Source: Bradyrhizobium sp. CCBAU 53421
GTDB lineage: Bacteria > Pseudomonadota > Alphaproteobacteria > Rhizobiales > Xanthobacteraceae
Direction of reading: 5' to 3'
DNA length: 64,000 nucleotides
NCBI RefSeq assembly: GCF_015291625.1
Contig: NZ_CP030047.1
Coordinates: 1,736,001 to 1,800,000, forward strand
Shown: in pieces, positions 19,655 through 28,080 of the stretch
Layout: the number at the start of each line of letters is the position of its first letter
How positions within the stretch are numbered: position 1 is the stretch's first letter
The notes under the pieces: model-generated
The model's database searches: none
The model's input: the letters and a program-made list of their open reading frames with translations, nothing else
Told to the model about the DNA's origin: nothing
Translations under genes and position numbers: made by a program

Positions 19655-19678
19655 ATCACACCTTTTCAGGAGAGCCTC

Positions 19679-20329
19679 ATGGCCTGGACCCGTGAACAGA
19701 TGGCTGCCCGCGCCGCCAAGGAATTGCGCGACGGCTATTACGTCAATCTCGGCATCGGCATCCCGACGCTGGTCTCGAACTACATCCCCGACGGCATCGA
19801 CGTCAGCCTGCAGAGCGAGAACGGCATGCTCGGCATGGGCCCGTTCCCCTATGAGGACGAGGTCGACGCCGATCTCATCAACGCCGGCAAGCAAACCGTC
19901 AGCGAGCTGCCCTCGACCAGCTATTTCTCCTCGGCCGATTCCTTCGGCATGGTGCGGGGCGGCCATATCGATCTGTCGATCCTCGGCGCCATGCAGGTCG
20001 CGCAGAACGGCGACCTCGCCAACTGGATGATCCCCGGCAAGATGGTGAAGGGCATGGGCGGCGCCATGGATCTCGTCGCCGGCGTCAAGCGCGTCGTGGT
20101 CGTGATGGAGCATTCCGCCAAGGATGGCCCGAAGCTGCTCAAGCAGTGCAACCTGCCGCTGACCGGCGAGCGCGTGGTCGACATGGTCGTCACGGATCTG
20201 GCGGTGTTCACCATCGACAAGCACGGCAAGGACGGCATGGCGCTGATCGAGCTCGCCGATGGCGTGACGCTCGACGAGGTCAAGGCCAAGACCGAGGCGG
20301 AATTCCGCGTCGCGCTGAAGAACACCTGA
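19679..20329 (+). CDS. scoB: Succinyl-CoA:3-ketoacid CoA-transferase subunit B
   Basis: Beta subunit, 216 residues. The catalytic glutamate that forms the CoA thioester lies in [12 protein letters not shown] (about residue 43-54), and [21 protein letters not shown] is the family's N-terminal signature. A CAGGAGAG ribosome site lies 7 bases before the ATG. Works as a heterotetramer with ScoA. The stop is followed one base later by the start of a GNAT gene, so all three are probably one transcript. Confidence 0.94.
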   Translation: MAWTREQMAARAAKELRDGYYVNLGIGIPTLVSNYIPDGIDVSLQSENGMLGMGPFPYEDEVDADLINAGKQTVSELPSTSYFSSADSFGMVRGGHIDLSILGAMQVAQNGDLANWMIPGKMVKGMGGAMDLVAGVKRVVVVMEHSAKDGPKLLKQCNLPLTGERVVDMVVTDLAVFTIDKHGKDGMALIELADGVTLDEVKAKTEAEFRVALKNT

Positions 20330-20330
20330 G

Positions 20331-20972
20331 ATGTGTGATGCGGGACGATCCACGATCCGTCCCGCACGATCCGACGACGCCGGCTTCATCGCCCGCATCG
20401 TGCTGGCCGCACAGCGCGGCCCGCTGCCGCGCGGCTGGTTCGACATCGCGCTCGACTGGCCGGAGGAGGAATGCCTCGCATTCATCACGCGGCTCGCCGT
20501 GGCGCGGGTGCGGTCATGGTACCATGTCGCCCATTTCCTGATCGCTGAAGTCGACGGCGTGCCGGCTGCCGCGCTGTGCGCCATGCCGGCATCCGGGACT
20601 GTCGTCGCCGCACGCGCAGCGATCGAGGAGGTCGCCGCCGAGACCGGTGTGGATGCCGACGGCATCGTCGCGCGCGGCGCCTATGCCCGCAATTGCTGGG
20701 TTCAGGGCGGCGAGGGCGATTGGCTGATCGAGCACGTCGCAAAAGCGTCGCATCGCGGCCGTGGCGTGGTGCAGGCTCTGATCGCCCGTGCGCTCGCCGA
20801 CGGCAAGGCTGCCGGCTATTCGCGGGCCTCGATCTCGTTCCTGATCGGCAACGACGCCGCCGAGCGCTGCTACAGCAAAGCCGGCTTCGCCTTCGCCGAG
20901 GAGAAGCGCGACGCCGCCTTCGAGGCGCTGACCGGCGCGCCGGGCTTTCGCCGCTTTGCGCGGGGGATGTGA
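20331..20972 (+). CDS. GNAT family N-acetyltransferase
   Basis: A 213-residue protein with a GNAT fold. It opens with the usual STIRPARSDDAGFIARI, and the acetyl-CoA loop is KASHRGRGVVQALIARAL (Q/R-x2-G-x-G/A pattern) near residue 140. The last motif is ISFLIGNDAAERCYSKAGFAF. The ATG begins one base after the scoB stop, suggesting translational coupling. The substrate is unknown; its link to ketoacid metabolism is only positional. Confidence 0.8.
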   Translation: MCDAGRSTIRPARSDDAGFIARIVLAAQRGPLPRGWFDIALDWPEEECLAFITRLAVARVRSWYHVAHFLIAEVDGVPAAALCAMPASGTVVAARAAIEEVAAETGVDADGIVARGAYARNCWVQGGEGDWLIEHVAKASHRGRGVVQALIARALADGKAAGYSRASISFLIGNDAAERCYSKAGFAFAEEKRDAAFEALTGAPGFRRFARGM

Positions 20973-20996
20973 GCAGGGCACATGGCGACCACATGC

Positions 20997-21031
20997 ACCA
21001 TCGTCGTCCCGGTGAAGGCCGGGACGACGAT
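20997..21031. repeat. REP hairpin
   Basis: Perfect palindrome CATCGTCGTCCCGG - TGAAGG - CCGGGACGACGATG just after the GNAT stop. It lacks a T-run. The core matches the REP-type elements seen elsewhere in the window. Confidence 0.8.
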
Positions 21032-21084
21032 GAGGGTGGGGCGCGTTCAAGACATCACACAGTGCGGTGTCATCACCCGCGAAA

Positions 21085-22262
21085 GCGAGGGCTTTGCAGA
21101 AGTCTGCCGGGATGATTCTCTTTGGTGAAGGATTCGCCGGAGGAACGGATGGCGGAGCGGCAGATTGGTCAATTGAGCTTTACCGACGGGCTGGTGAATG
21201 ACGCGGCTCGAGCCAACGCGCCTTTGCAGCGAGTATCGGAACTGGTCGACTGGAGCGCGATTGAAGCGCTGCTGAGCGGCTTGCGTAGCGGGTCGATGGG
21301 AGCGCCCGCTTACCCGTCGCTGGCGCTGTTTAAGGCGCTGTTGCTGCAGCAATGGTATGGGTTGTCCGATCCGGGCCTTGAGGAGGCGCTGGTGGACCGC
21401 CTGTCGTTCCGGCGCTTCCTGGGCCTGTCGCTGAGTGAGCCGGTACCGGATCATTCCACGCTGTGGCGTTTCCGCGAACAGCTGGCCAGGAGCGGGCTGG
21501 CGGAGCGCGCTTTTGCCCTGATTACGGCGCAGATCGAGAAGTCCGGCTTCGTCTTGAAGCGCGGCACATTGATTGACGCTTCGCTGATCCGCTCGGCGGT
21601 TAATCCGCCCGAACCACCGGATCCCGATTTGCCCCCGGATGCGGACGGGCGCCCCGCCAGCAAGCTGGTCAAAAGCCCTCACGATCCTGACGCCGCCTGG
21701 ACCAGGAAGGACGGCAAATATGCCTTCGGCTACAAGATGCACGTGGCGATGGACCAAGGCAGTCGCATCATCCGGCGCCTTGCCTTTACGCCAGCCAATG
21801 TCAACGACACCGTGCCCGCCGACGAGCTGATCTGCGGCGACGAGGCAACAGTCTACGCTGACAAAGCCTACGATACCATCGCGCGACGTGGGCGGCTGAA
21901 GCAGATGGATATTCGCGACGGCATTATGCGCAGACACAACCGCTGGCTTCGCTTGGGGCCTTGGGCGGTGCGTCGTAACGCGGTCATCTCGCATCGACGC
22001 GCGCCGATCGAACCGTTGTTCGCATTGCTCAAGCGCGTCTACGGCCTTGCGCGTGCCCGCTATCGGGGCCTGATACGCAATGCCGCAGCTTTCCAGCTCG
22101 CCGCGACCGCGATCAATCTCCAGCGATGGGCCAGGACGCCACCCCACATCGCCTAACCAAACGAGGCACCCAGCCATCATGGCTGGCCCGTCCAGCCGCT
22201 AACCGGCCCAAACAACAGCCGTCCGGCCCCGTCGAGCTGTTCGACTTTCGCAAAGCCCTCGC
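21085..22262 (+). mobile_element. IS5-family insertion sequence
   Basis: Complete element of about 1178 bp with one transposase gene. Terminal inverted repeats: left GCGAGGGCTTTGCAGAAGTC (21085-21104), right end reads inward as GCGAGGGCTTTGCGAAAGTC, 18 of 20 identical. GAAA occurs immediately outside both ends (21081-21084 and 22263-22266) as a likely 4-bp target duplication. Removing the element with one GAAA rebuilds a perfect palindrome, TCACCCGC-GAAA-GCGGGTGA, so the insertion struck the loop of a REP hairpin. Because GC also borders both sides, a shorter TIR with an 8-bp duplication (GCGAAAGC) cannot be excluded. Confidence 0.85.
21149..22156 (+). CDS. IS5-family transposase
   Basis: DDE transposase of about 335 residues (344 from an upstream ATG-less start at 21122). 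N-terminal domain: SFTDGLVNDAARANAPLQRV, then the IS5-typical SLALFKALLLQQWYGLSDPG and FRRFLGLSLSEPVPDHSTLW. Catalytic region: GTLIDASLIRSAV (first Asp), ADKAYD (second Asp), and RRAPIEPLFALLKRVYGLAR (Glu with the YREK-like basic track). No frameshift is seen, so it is probably active. The start at 21149 (MAERQIGQLS) has GGAGGAACGG nearby; 21122 opens with TTG/GTG context. Confidence 0.9.
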   Translation: MAERQIGQLSFTDGLVNDAARANAPLQRVSELVDWSAIEALLSGLRSGSMGAPAYPSLALFKALLLQQWYGLSDPGLEEALVDRLSFRRFLGLSLSEPVPDHSTLWRFREQLARSGLAERAFALITAQIEKSGFVLKRGTLIDASLIRSAVNPPEPPDPDLPPDADGRPASKLVKSPHDPDAAWTRKDGKYAFGYKMHVAMDQGSRIIRRLAFTPANVNDTVPADELICGDEATVYADKAYDTIARRGRLKQMDIRDGIMRRHNRWLRLGPWAVRRNAVISHRRAPIEPLFALLKRVYGLARARYRGLIRNAAAFQLAATAINLQRWARTPPHIA

Positions 22263-22400
22263 GAAAGCGGGTGATCCAGTATTCCAGAGACGTCAGTGCT
22301 TGAGCCGTGAGGCCGCGGCGTACTGGATCGCCCGGTCCATGTGCGCAATTGCGCACAGGCCGGGCGATGACAGTTGTGGTGGGGATGCAGGATCGCATTC
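22263..22400. repeat. REP-type palindromic cluster (right half of IS target)
   Basis: Contains GCGGGTGATCCAGTATTCCAG and, after a short spacer, GTACTGGATCGCCCGG ... CCGGGCGATGACAG, which pair with each other and within themselves. With the GTCATCACCCGC left of the IS it forms one original composite REP element of the kind common between Bradyrhizobium genes. No gene was seen in 22263-22515. Confidence 0.7.
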
Positions 22401-22515
22401 TCGCGACATGAGTTGCCCGCCGGGGCAGTCATATGCGGCATCCGCTGCCGGGCGCTTGCCGGGCCCCACGCGCGATGGCAGGATTGCCCCATATTGCGCT
22501 AGATCGGACACGGCC

Positions 22516-23535
22516 ATGCCACTCATCCGGATTTGGGTCTATGACGGCATCCTCGCTTCGGGCGTTGCGGGCATTGTCGACGTCTTCACCGCCGCCAATT
22601 CGGTGGCGGCGAAGCGGCCGCAGGGCCGTTACGGCAAGCCGTCGCGGCTGCGGTGGCGCGTCGAGTCACTCAGTGGCCGGCCGGTGCAGACCGTGTCCGG
22701 CCAGATCGTCGGCGTCGACGGACCGATCAGCGCGCGGTCTTCGGCGGATGCAGTGGTGGTCCCCGGACCGTTCGTCGGCGATATCGAACGCTTCTTCGCG
22801 CGGCTCGATACGGTCGAGCCGTTGCTGGCCGCGTTGCGGCGGCAACATGAGCGCGGCACCCTGCTCGCATCCTACTGCACCGGCAGCTTCATCCTCGCCG
22901 AAGCCGGCCTGCTCGACGGCCGGGTCGCGACCACCCATTGGGCGAAGGGGCGGACATTCGCGATGCGCTATCCGGCGGTGGACCTGCGCGTCGCGGAAAT
23001 CCTCACCGAGCAGAACCGGATCGTCTGCTCGGGCGCGGTGACCACGTCGCTCAATCTTGCGCTGCGGCTGGTCGAAAAATTCGCAGGCGCCGACGTGGCG
23101 AACGAGACTGGCAAGCTGATGCTGATCGACGGCAATCGCGTCTCGCAGGCGTCCTATGCCAGCCGCACGCACGACACCCAGCATTCCGATGCGCTGGTGG
23201 CGCGGGCGCAGAGCCTGATGGAAAAGTCGCTTCAACGGGGCTTCAGCCTCGCCAGGCTGGCCCGCGACCTTTCGGTCAGCGAGCGCACGTTGAATCGCCG
23301 CTTCAAGCTCGCGGTCGGCGAGGCGCCGCTGCAATATCTGCAGGCGCTGCGCGTCGATGTGGCCAAGCGCCTGATCGAATCCAGGCGATTGAAGCTCGAC
23401 GCGGTCAGCGCGCGGGTCGGCTACAACGATCTGTCGACGTTTCGCCGCCTGTTCAAGCGCGAGACCGGGCTGTCGCCCCGCGACTACCAGCGCCGGTTTG
23501 CCCGCGCCGCAGCGCGCTCGGCGCCAGCGAGCTGA
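22516..23535 (+). CDS. GlxA-type AraC family transcriptional regulator
   Basis: Cytoplasmic regulator of 339 residues. Residues about 1-190 form a DJ-1/PfpI-like domain (VYDGILASGVAGIVDVFTAAN; nucleophile-elbow-like SYCTGSFILAEAGLLDGRVA), and about 225-335 form two AraC helix-turn-helix motifs (FSLARLARDLSVSERTLNRR and LDAVSARVGYNDLSTFRRLF). I chose the ATG at 22516 (MPLIRIWVYD); the frame is open further upstream but runs through REP sequence. Family members sense small amides or amines. The next two genes (tautomerase, nitrilase) on the same strand are candidate targets. Confidence 0.9.
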   Translation: MPLIRIWVYDGILASGVAGIVDVFTAANSVAAKRPQGRYGKPSRLRWRVESLSGRPVQTVSGQIVGVDGPISARSSADAVVVPGPFVGDIERFFARLDTVEPLLAALRRQHERGTLLASYCTGSFILAEAGLLDGRVATTHWAKGRTFAMRYPAVDLRVAEILTEQNRIVCSGAVTTSLNLALRLVEKFAGADVANETGKLMLIDGNRVSQASYASRTHDTQHSDALVARAQSLMEKSLQRGFSLARLARDLSVSERTLNRRFKLAVGEAPLQYLQALRVDVAKRLIESRRLKLDAVSARVGYNDLSTFRRLFKRETGLSPRDYQRRFARAAARSAPAS

Positions 23536-23635
23536 CGAGCCGTGTCCGAATTTGCCCTGAGAATGGCGATACTGCCACTGCCGGGAGGGGCGCCTCGCCG
23601 ATAGACCTCGTGTTGCAACAACAGGAGGTCTCTCA

Positions 23636-24163
23636 ATGCCGATGATCGACGTCACCATTCCCGAAGGAGCCTTGAAGCCGGAAGCGGAGGCGCGGCTGAT
23701 CAAGGAGCTCGGCGATATCCTGATCGGCCACGAGGGCTTCGACCCGGCCAACGAGGTCGCGCAAAGCGTCACCGTCGTGTTCCTGCATCGGCCGGCCGCG
23801 GTCTATGTCGCGGGCGCGCCATCGCCGGCGCCGCGCTATCGCATCGTCCCGACGGTGCCCGAGGGGCAGTATACCGAAGCCTCGCGCGCGGCCTTGGTGA
23901 AGGACGTGACCGCCGCCGTGGTGCGCGCGGCCGGCGGGTCGTACGAGGACGTTGCGCCGCAGGTCTGGGTGTTTCCGACCGAGATCCCGGATGGCCAGTG
24001 GGGCAGCCGCGGTGTCATTCGTCCGCTGCCGGACATCCAGGCCTTCATCGCCGGCGAGCATGAGCGCAAGGTCGGCGAAGAGCGCCTTGCACGGCGGCGG
24101 CGCGTCAAGGCGCTCGAGCTGCTTGCAGGCGCGCTCGATGCTGCCCGCAAGGGCGTCGCGTGA
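23636..24163 (+). CDS. Tautomerase-superfamily protein
   Basis: A 175-residue protein that begins Met-Pro (MPMIDVTIPEGAL). Tautomerases of the 4-oxalocrotonate/MIF superfamily use this N-terminal proline as catalytic base after Met removal. A second segment RYRIVPTVPEGQYTEASRAA starts another beta-alpha-beta unit, as in fused trimer-type members. AGGAGG lies about 8 bases before the ATG. The stop overlaps the start of the nitrilase gene, so they are co-translated. Confidence 0.8.
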   Translation: MPMIDVTIPEGALKPEAEARLIKELGDILIGHEGFDPANEVAQSVTVVFLHRPAAVYVAGAPSPAPRYRIVPTVPEGQYTEASRAALVKDVTAAVVRAAGGSYEDVAPQVWVFPTEIPDGQWGSRGVIRPLPDIQAFIAGEHERKVGEERLARRRRVKALELLAGALDAARKGVA

Positions 24164-25161
24164 AGCGGCAGCCGGCTATGACAATCGATACGCATTTCAG
24201 GCTCGCGGCGATCCAGGCCGCCGCGGTACCGTTCGATCGCGAGGCGTCGGTGGAGAAGGCCTGTCGCCTGATCCGCGAGGCCGGTGCCACGGGGGCAACG
24301 ATCGCCGCGTTCGGCGAGACCTGGCTGCCGGGCTATCCGTTCTTCTGCCACGCACCGACCGGGCCGAGCACCTTTCGCGCCATGGCGGAATATCTCGACA
24401 GCGCCGTCGAGATTCCGTCGCCTGCCACCGATCGGCTCTGCGCTGCCGCAGAGGCCGCCGGGATCGATGTCGTGATCGGCGTCGCCGAACGCGATGCAGT
24501 AACGAAGGGCACGGTCTACTGCACGCTTCTGTTCATCGGCCGTGAGGGGTGGATTCTTGGCCGTCATCGCAAGCTCAAGCCAACCTTCAACGAGCGTTCG
24601 GTGTGGGCAGATGGCGACGCGGTCGGCCTGCGCGTGCATGAGCGCCCCTATGGCAGGATCAGCGGGCTCAATTGCTGGGAGCACAACACCATGTTGCCCG
24701 GCTATGCGCTGGCCGCGCAAGGAACGCAGATCCATGTCGCCGCGTGGCCGGGACGTGAGCCCGCCGTGGCGCCGCCGTCGCCCACGCCGCTGTGGCCACG
24801 GCAGCTTTTGCTGTCACGCGCGTTCGCGTCCCAGGCGGGTTGCTACGTCATCGCCGTGGGCGGCATGCGGTCGCACGAGGCGACGCCGGAGCGCTATCGC
24901 GAGCTGTCGACAATTGAGTACAGCGGTGACAGCGTGATCATCGATCCACGCGGTGAGATCATCGCAGGGCCGGCACAAGGCGAGACCATCCTGATCGCCG
25001 ACGGATCGCGGGAGGTCGTTCTCGCCGCCAAGGCGCTGTGCGATATCGGCGGCCACTACTCGCGCCCGGACCTGCTGCGACTGATCGTCGACCGTGATCG
25101 GCAGGATCGGGTCATCGATTGCGGCTTCGCGGCACGCGTCATGCCGGACATGTGGGAGTAG
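24160..25161 (+). CDS. Carbon-nitrogen hydrolase (nitrilase family)
   Basis: A 333-residue hydrolase with the complete catalytic triad: Glu in FGETWLPGYP, Lys in RHRKLKPTFNE, Cys in LNCWEHNT. The Cys-Trp-Glu context and length are those of true nitrilases (nitrile to acid plus ammonia) rather than of amidases. The frame opens with GTG overlapping the tautomerase stop (GTGA); ATG 24178 (MTIDTHFRL) is the alternative and matches the usual family start. Likely one operon with the tautomerase, regulated by the GlxA-type protein upstream. Natural substrate unknown. Confidence 0.9.
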   Translation: MKRQPAMTIDTHFRLAAIQAAAVPFDREASVEKACRLIREAGATGATIAAFGETWLPGYPFFCHAPTGPSTFRAMAEYLDSAVEIPSPATDRLCAAAEAAGIDVVIGVAERDAVTKGTVYCTLLFIGREGWILGRHRKLKPTFNERSVWADGDAVGLRVHERPYGRISGLNCWEHNTMLPGYALAAQGTQIHVAAWPGREPAVAPPSPTPLWPRQLLLSRAFASQAGCYVIAVGGMRSHEATPERYRELSTIEYSGDSVIIDPRGEIIAGPAQGETILIADGSREVVLAAKALCDIGGHYSRPDLLRLIVDRDRQDRVIDCGFAARVMPDMWE

Positions 25162-25518
25162 TGCGAAGCTCAAGGGCACGGCAGCGTGCAAAGCAGCGTC
25201 ATCTGTGATGACACTCACGCCGGCAGCCGCGACGCGCGCAACGCTGCAAGCAATTTATTCGCGATTGGCTTGTCGCATCAGTCCAAACGCGTGTCGCAAT
25301 AGTCCAAATGTTTGGACGCAAGTGACGTCAATCAAAGGCATTTTGGCGTTTCGTCGCATGCACGCCGCACGCGTATCGCACCGGCAATCCGGCCAACAAA
25401 AAACAAAATCCGGATCGAAGGAAGGCGCGGCTGTGGCAAGGCGCGGATGATCTCACGACATCCGCGCCGTCGCAGCCGTCTTTGCCCTCCGATTGTCTCC
25501 ATCATCGAGGATCGATCC
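25162..25518. other. intergenic promoter region of the VWA gene
   Basis: About 360 bases without a supported gene. It holds the phased direct repeats and palindrome annotated at 25271-25317 and otherwise shows no recognisable element. Confidence 0.5.
25271..25317. promoter_or_regulatory. phased direct repeat plus palindrome, candidate operator
   Basis: TGTCGCATCAGTCCAAA (25271-25287) and TGTCGCAATAGTCCAAA (25292-25308) are 15/17 identical and exactly 21 bases apart, two helical turns. The second copy runs into the perfect palindrome GTCCAAA-TG-TTTGGAC (25302-25317). It lies about 200 bases upstream of the VWA gene's GTG. The arrangement suggests a dimeric activator or repressor bound side by side; the regulator is unknown. 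Confidence 0.5.
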
Positions 25519-27207
25519 GTGATTAAGGTTTTTCGCCGCTCGTTCGTTGCCGGCCTGCTGTCGCTTGGCCTGGCGTTGCTCTCACTTCATGGCGCGCAAG
25601 CGCAGGGCACCGACACCATTCTCGTGCTCGATGCGTCCGGCTCGATGTGGGGCCTGGTCGACGGACAGAGCAAGATCTCCGCTGCACGACAGGCGGTCGA
25701 TGCGATCCTGTCGAAATGGAATCCCGCCGATCGTCTCGGCGTGATGGTCTATGGCCATCGCTCGAAGGGGGACTGCAAGGACATCGAGCTGATGGTGCCG
25801 GTCAGCAAGTTCGATCCGGTGCGGATCAAGGCCGCGATCGACGGCATCAATCCGAAGGGCAAGACGCCGATCTCGGATTCGCTCCGTGCTGCCGCCGAGG
25901 CGCTGCACGCGACCGAGAACAAGGCCAATGTGATCCTGGTCTCCGACGGCATCGAGACCTGCGCGCCGGATCCGTGCGCGGCCGCGGCCGAGCTGAAGAA
26001 GGCCGGCATCGGCTTCACCGCCCACGTCATCGGGCTCGACGTCGCCGATCCCGCGGCGAAGAGCCAGCTGCAATGCATCGCGCGCGCGACCGGTGGCGTC
26101 TATCTCGATGCCGGCAACGCCGCGAGCCTGACCGGCGCGTTGACCAAGGCGGTGGCGGCAACGCAGGGCACGAAGGTCGCAAGCGAGGCACCGCCGAAGC
26201 CTGTGGCCGCCGATCCCTATCTCGGCAAGAACCTTCGCGGTGTGGCGCGGCTCGCCGAAGGGCTCGATCCGATCAGCGACGAGGACGTCAACTGGGGCAT
26301 CTACAAGCGCGCCGGCGACGAGAAGGGCGAGCATGTCAACACCTTCTACGGCGCGCCGTTCGCCGACAACATCGCGCCCGGCGATTACATCGTCGAAGTG
26401 AGCTACCGGCAGCTCAAGCGCGAGTTTCCGCTCAAGGTCGAGAAGGGCAAGCCCGCCATGCTCGACGTCATCCTCGATGCCGGCTACGTCACCAGCGAAG
26501 GCGCGGTTGCGGGCGGCGCCGCCAAGGTCGACGACGTGGTCTGGCAGGTCTCGGACAAGGGCGGCAGGCTGATCGCGCAGGAATACGACGCAGTGCCGCG
26601 CTTCGTGCTCGCCGCCGGCAATTACACGCTGACCCTGACCAAGGGGCAGTCGAAGACCAGCAGGCCGTTCTCGGTCGCCGCCGGCGACTCCAGCAACGTC
26701 CAGCTCACCCTCGACGTCGGCAAGCTGATCGTCACCTCCACCTATGCCGAGGGCGGCCCGAAGGTCGAGAAGGACCTCGTGGTTGCCGTGCACCAGCCTG
26801 CCAAGGCCGACGGCGACGAGGGCGAGAAGGTCGCGCAGGAATACGACGCCGAATCGAAGTTCGATCTGCCCGGCGGCAACTACGAGGTGGTGGTGACGGT
26901 CGGCGAGGCCAGGGGCACGGCGCGGGCGGAGGTGAAGTCCGGCGCGCCGACCCGGATCAACGTCAACCTCAACGCCGGCGTGGTCGGGATCAAGGCCGAC
27001 GGCGCCCAGGAGATCGACATCCTGGGTGCCGAGCGCGACATCAATGACGAGCGCAAGCGCGTCTCGGTGAGCTATGAGGCAGCCACCAACGTTGCGCTCA
27101 GCGCCGGCGACTACGTCGCGGTCGCCATCTATGCCGACGGCCAGAAGGTAGAAAAGCCATTCTCGATCACCGCCGGCAAGCGCCAGACGCTGGAGATCAA
27201 GCAGTAG
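25519..27207 (+). CDS. Secreted VWA-domain protein
   Basis: Exported protein of 562 residues from GTG 25519, which has GAGG 9 bases upstream; the open frame before it encodes no signal peptide. Signal peptide about residues 1-29 (cleavage after HGAQA). The von Willebrand factor A domain (about 32-215) has a complete metal site: DASGSM, then T in GKTPISDSL, then D in LVSDGIETC. Its cysteines (GDCKD, CAPDPC, LQCIA) could form disulfides in the periplasm. About 235-560 contains four beta-rich units of one pattern, each with an AGNY/GGNYEV/AGDYVA turn followed by a basic strand. The role is unknown; VWA proteins usually hold partner proteins through Mg. Confidence 0.85.
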   Translation: MIKVFRRSFVAGLLSLGLALLSLHGAQAQGTDTILVLDASGSMWGLVDGQSKISAARQAVDAILSKWNPADRLGVMVYGHRSKGDCKDIELMVPVSKFDPVRIKAAIDGINPKGKTPISDSLRAAAEALHATENKANVILVSDGIETCAPDPCAAAAELKKAGIGFTAHVIGLDVADPAAKSQLQCIARATGGVYLDAGNAASLTGALTKAVAATQGTKVASEAPPKPVAADPYLGKNLRGVARLAEGLDPISDEDVNWGIYKRAGDEKGEHVNTFYGAPFADNIAPGDYIVEVSYRQLKREFPLKVEKGKPAMLDVILDAGYVTSEGAVAGGAAKVDDVVWQVSDKGGRLIAQEYDAVPRFVLAAGNYTLTLTKGQSKTSRPFSVAAGDSSNVQLTLDVGKLIVTSTYAEGGPKVEKDLVVAVHQPAKADGDEGEKVAQEYDAESKFDLPGGNYEVVVTVGEARGTARAEVKSGAPTRINVNLNAGVVGIKADGAQEIDILGAERDINDERKRVSVSYEAATNVALSAGDYVAVAIYADGQKVEKPFSITAGKRQTLEIKQ

Positions 27208-27233
27208 GGCGGCACGGACAAGCGCCGCTCGCG

Positions 27234-27450
27234 CGTGAGGTGAGCACACTTCTCAGGCTCCCTCCCCCCTTGCGGGGGAGGGTGGGGAGAGGGGTGAGCC
27301 CCGGGCGGGATGATTGAGAGAGCTTTGCTTTCGCAATCGCGGTCGTATCGTTCTGCAGATGGAGAGAGTTTGCCGTGCGGCTACCCCTCTCCCCAACCCT
27401 CCCCCGCAAGGGGGGAGGGAGCCCGTGCGCTGTGCGTCCCTCACACAAGC
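27234..27450. repeat. inverted pair of GC-rich modules
   Basis: Copies at about 27234-27303 and 27381-27450 face each other, same type as 13001-13230. The outer edges carry GTGAGGTGAGCACA; the cores are GGCTCCCTCCCCCC, GCGGGGGAGGG and GGGGAGAGGGGTG and their complements. The roughly 80 bases between have no gene. No gene was seen between 27208 and 27594. Confidence 0.8.
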
Positions 27451-27594
27451 GTGGGTGAGTGGAAACTATCTCGACGCTCCACGCGCCGCTCATCCGACGC
27501 CGGCCTGCCGACAATTTGGGCACACCGCCCGGCTAATCCCGTTCACCTCGGCCGCATCTCCGCCTAGTCTGGCTGCGGACGGAGACGTAACAGC

Positions 27595-28080
27595 ATGCGA
27601 GCGATCCTTGAGCACTGCACCGGCGGCAACAGGCGCAGCCTGCCGGCCGGCACGGAGTTCATCGCGGAGGGCGGCAAGACGGGTCATCTGTTCGTGCTGC
27701 TCGAGGGCAAGGTCGAGGTCGTGAAGGGCGACAGTCTGGTCGCCGTGATCGACGAGCCCGGTGCGGTGTTCGGCGAGATGAGTGTCCTGCTCGACAAGCC
27801 GCACAGCGCAAGGGTGCGCGCGGCGTCCGATTGCGTGCTGTACGAATTCGACGATGCGGCGTCGTTCCTGCGCCAGCAGCCGGCGGTGGCGCTGCTGATC
27901 GCGCAGCTCCTGGCGCAACGGCTGCACGTTGCCACGACCTATCTTGCCGACCTGATGCATCAATATGCCGATCACGGCACCCATCTGGCGATGGTCAGTG
28001 AGGTGCTGCAGAGCATGATCAACCTGCCGCCGATGCAGGTCGCGCCAGGCTCGGATCGGCAATCCGATCCAAGGATGTGA
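27595..28080 (+). CDS. Cyclic nucleotide-binding domain protein
   Basis: A 161-residue single-domain protein with a CRP-like beta-barrel: LPAGTEFIAEGGKTGHLFVLLEGKVEVV, then the phosphate-binding cassette GAVFGEMSVLLDKPHSARVRA (residues about 57-77), with Glu and the R-x-R pair kept. A helical tail follows. There is no helix-turn-helix, so it does not act as a CRP-type DNA-binding regulator. It could gate a partner in response to cAMP or cGMP. Its 3' end overlaps the convergent metallophosphoesterase gene by about 60 bases. Confidence 0.85.
   Translation: MRAILEHCTGGNRRSLPAGTEFIAEGGKTGHLFVLLEGKVEVVKGDSLVAVIDEPGAVFGEMSVLLDKPHSARVRAASDCVLYEFDDAASFLRQQPAVALLIAQLLAQRLHVATTYLADLMHQYADHGTHLAMVSEVLQSMINLPPMQVAPGSDRQSDPRM

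Noticed and set aside
18932..20665. 577-codon minus-strand ORF
   Set aside because: Antisense to scoA, scoB and the GNAT gene, with no domain and a composition typical of shadow frames.
25582..27249. 555-codon minus-strand ORF
   Set aside because: Antisense to the VWA gene, whose signal peptide and metal site are clear.
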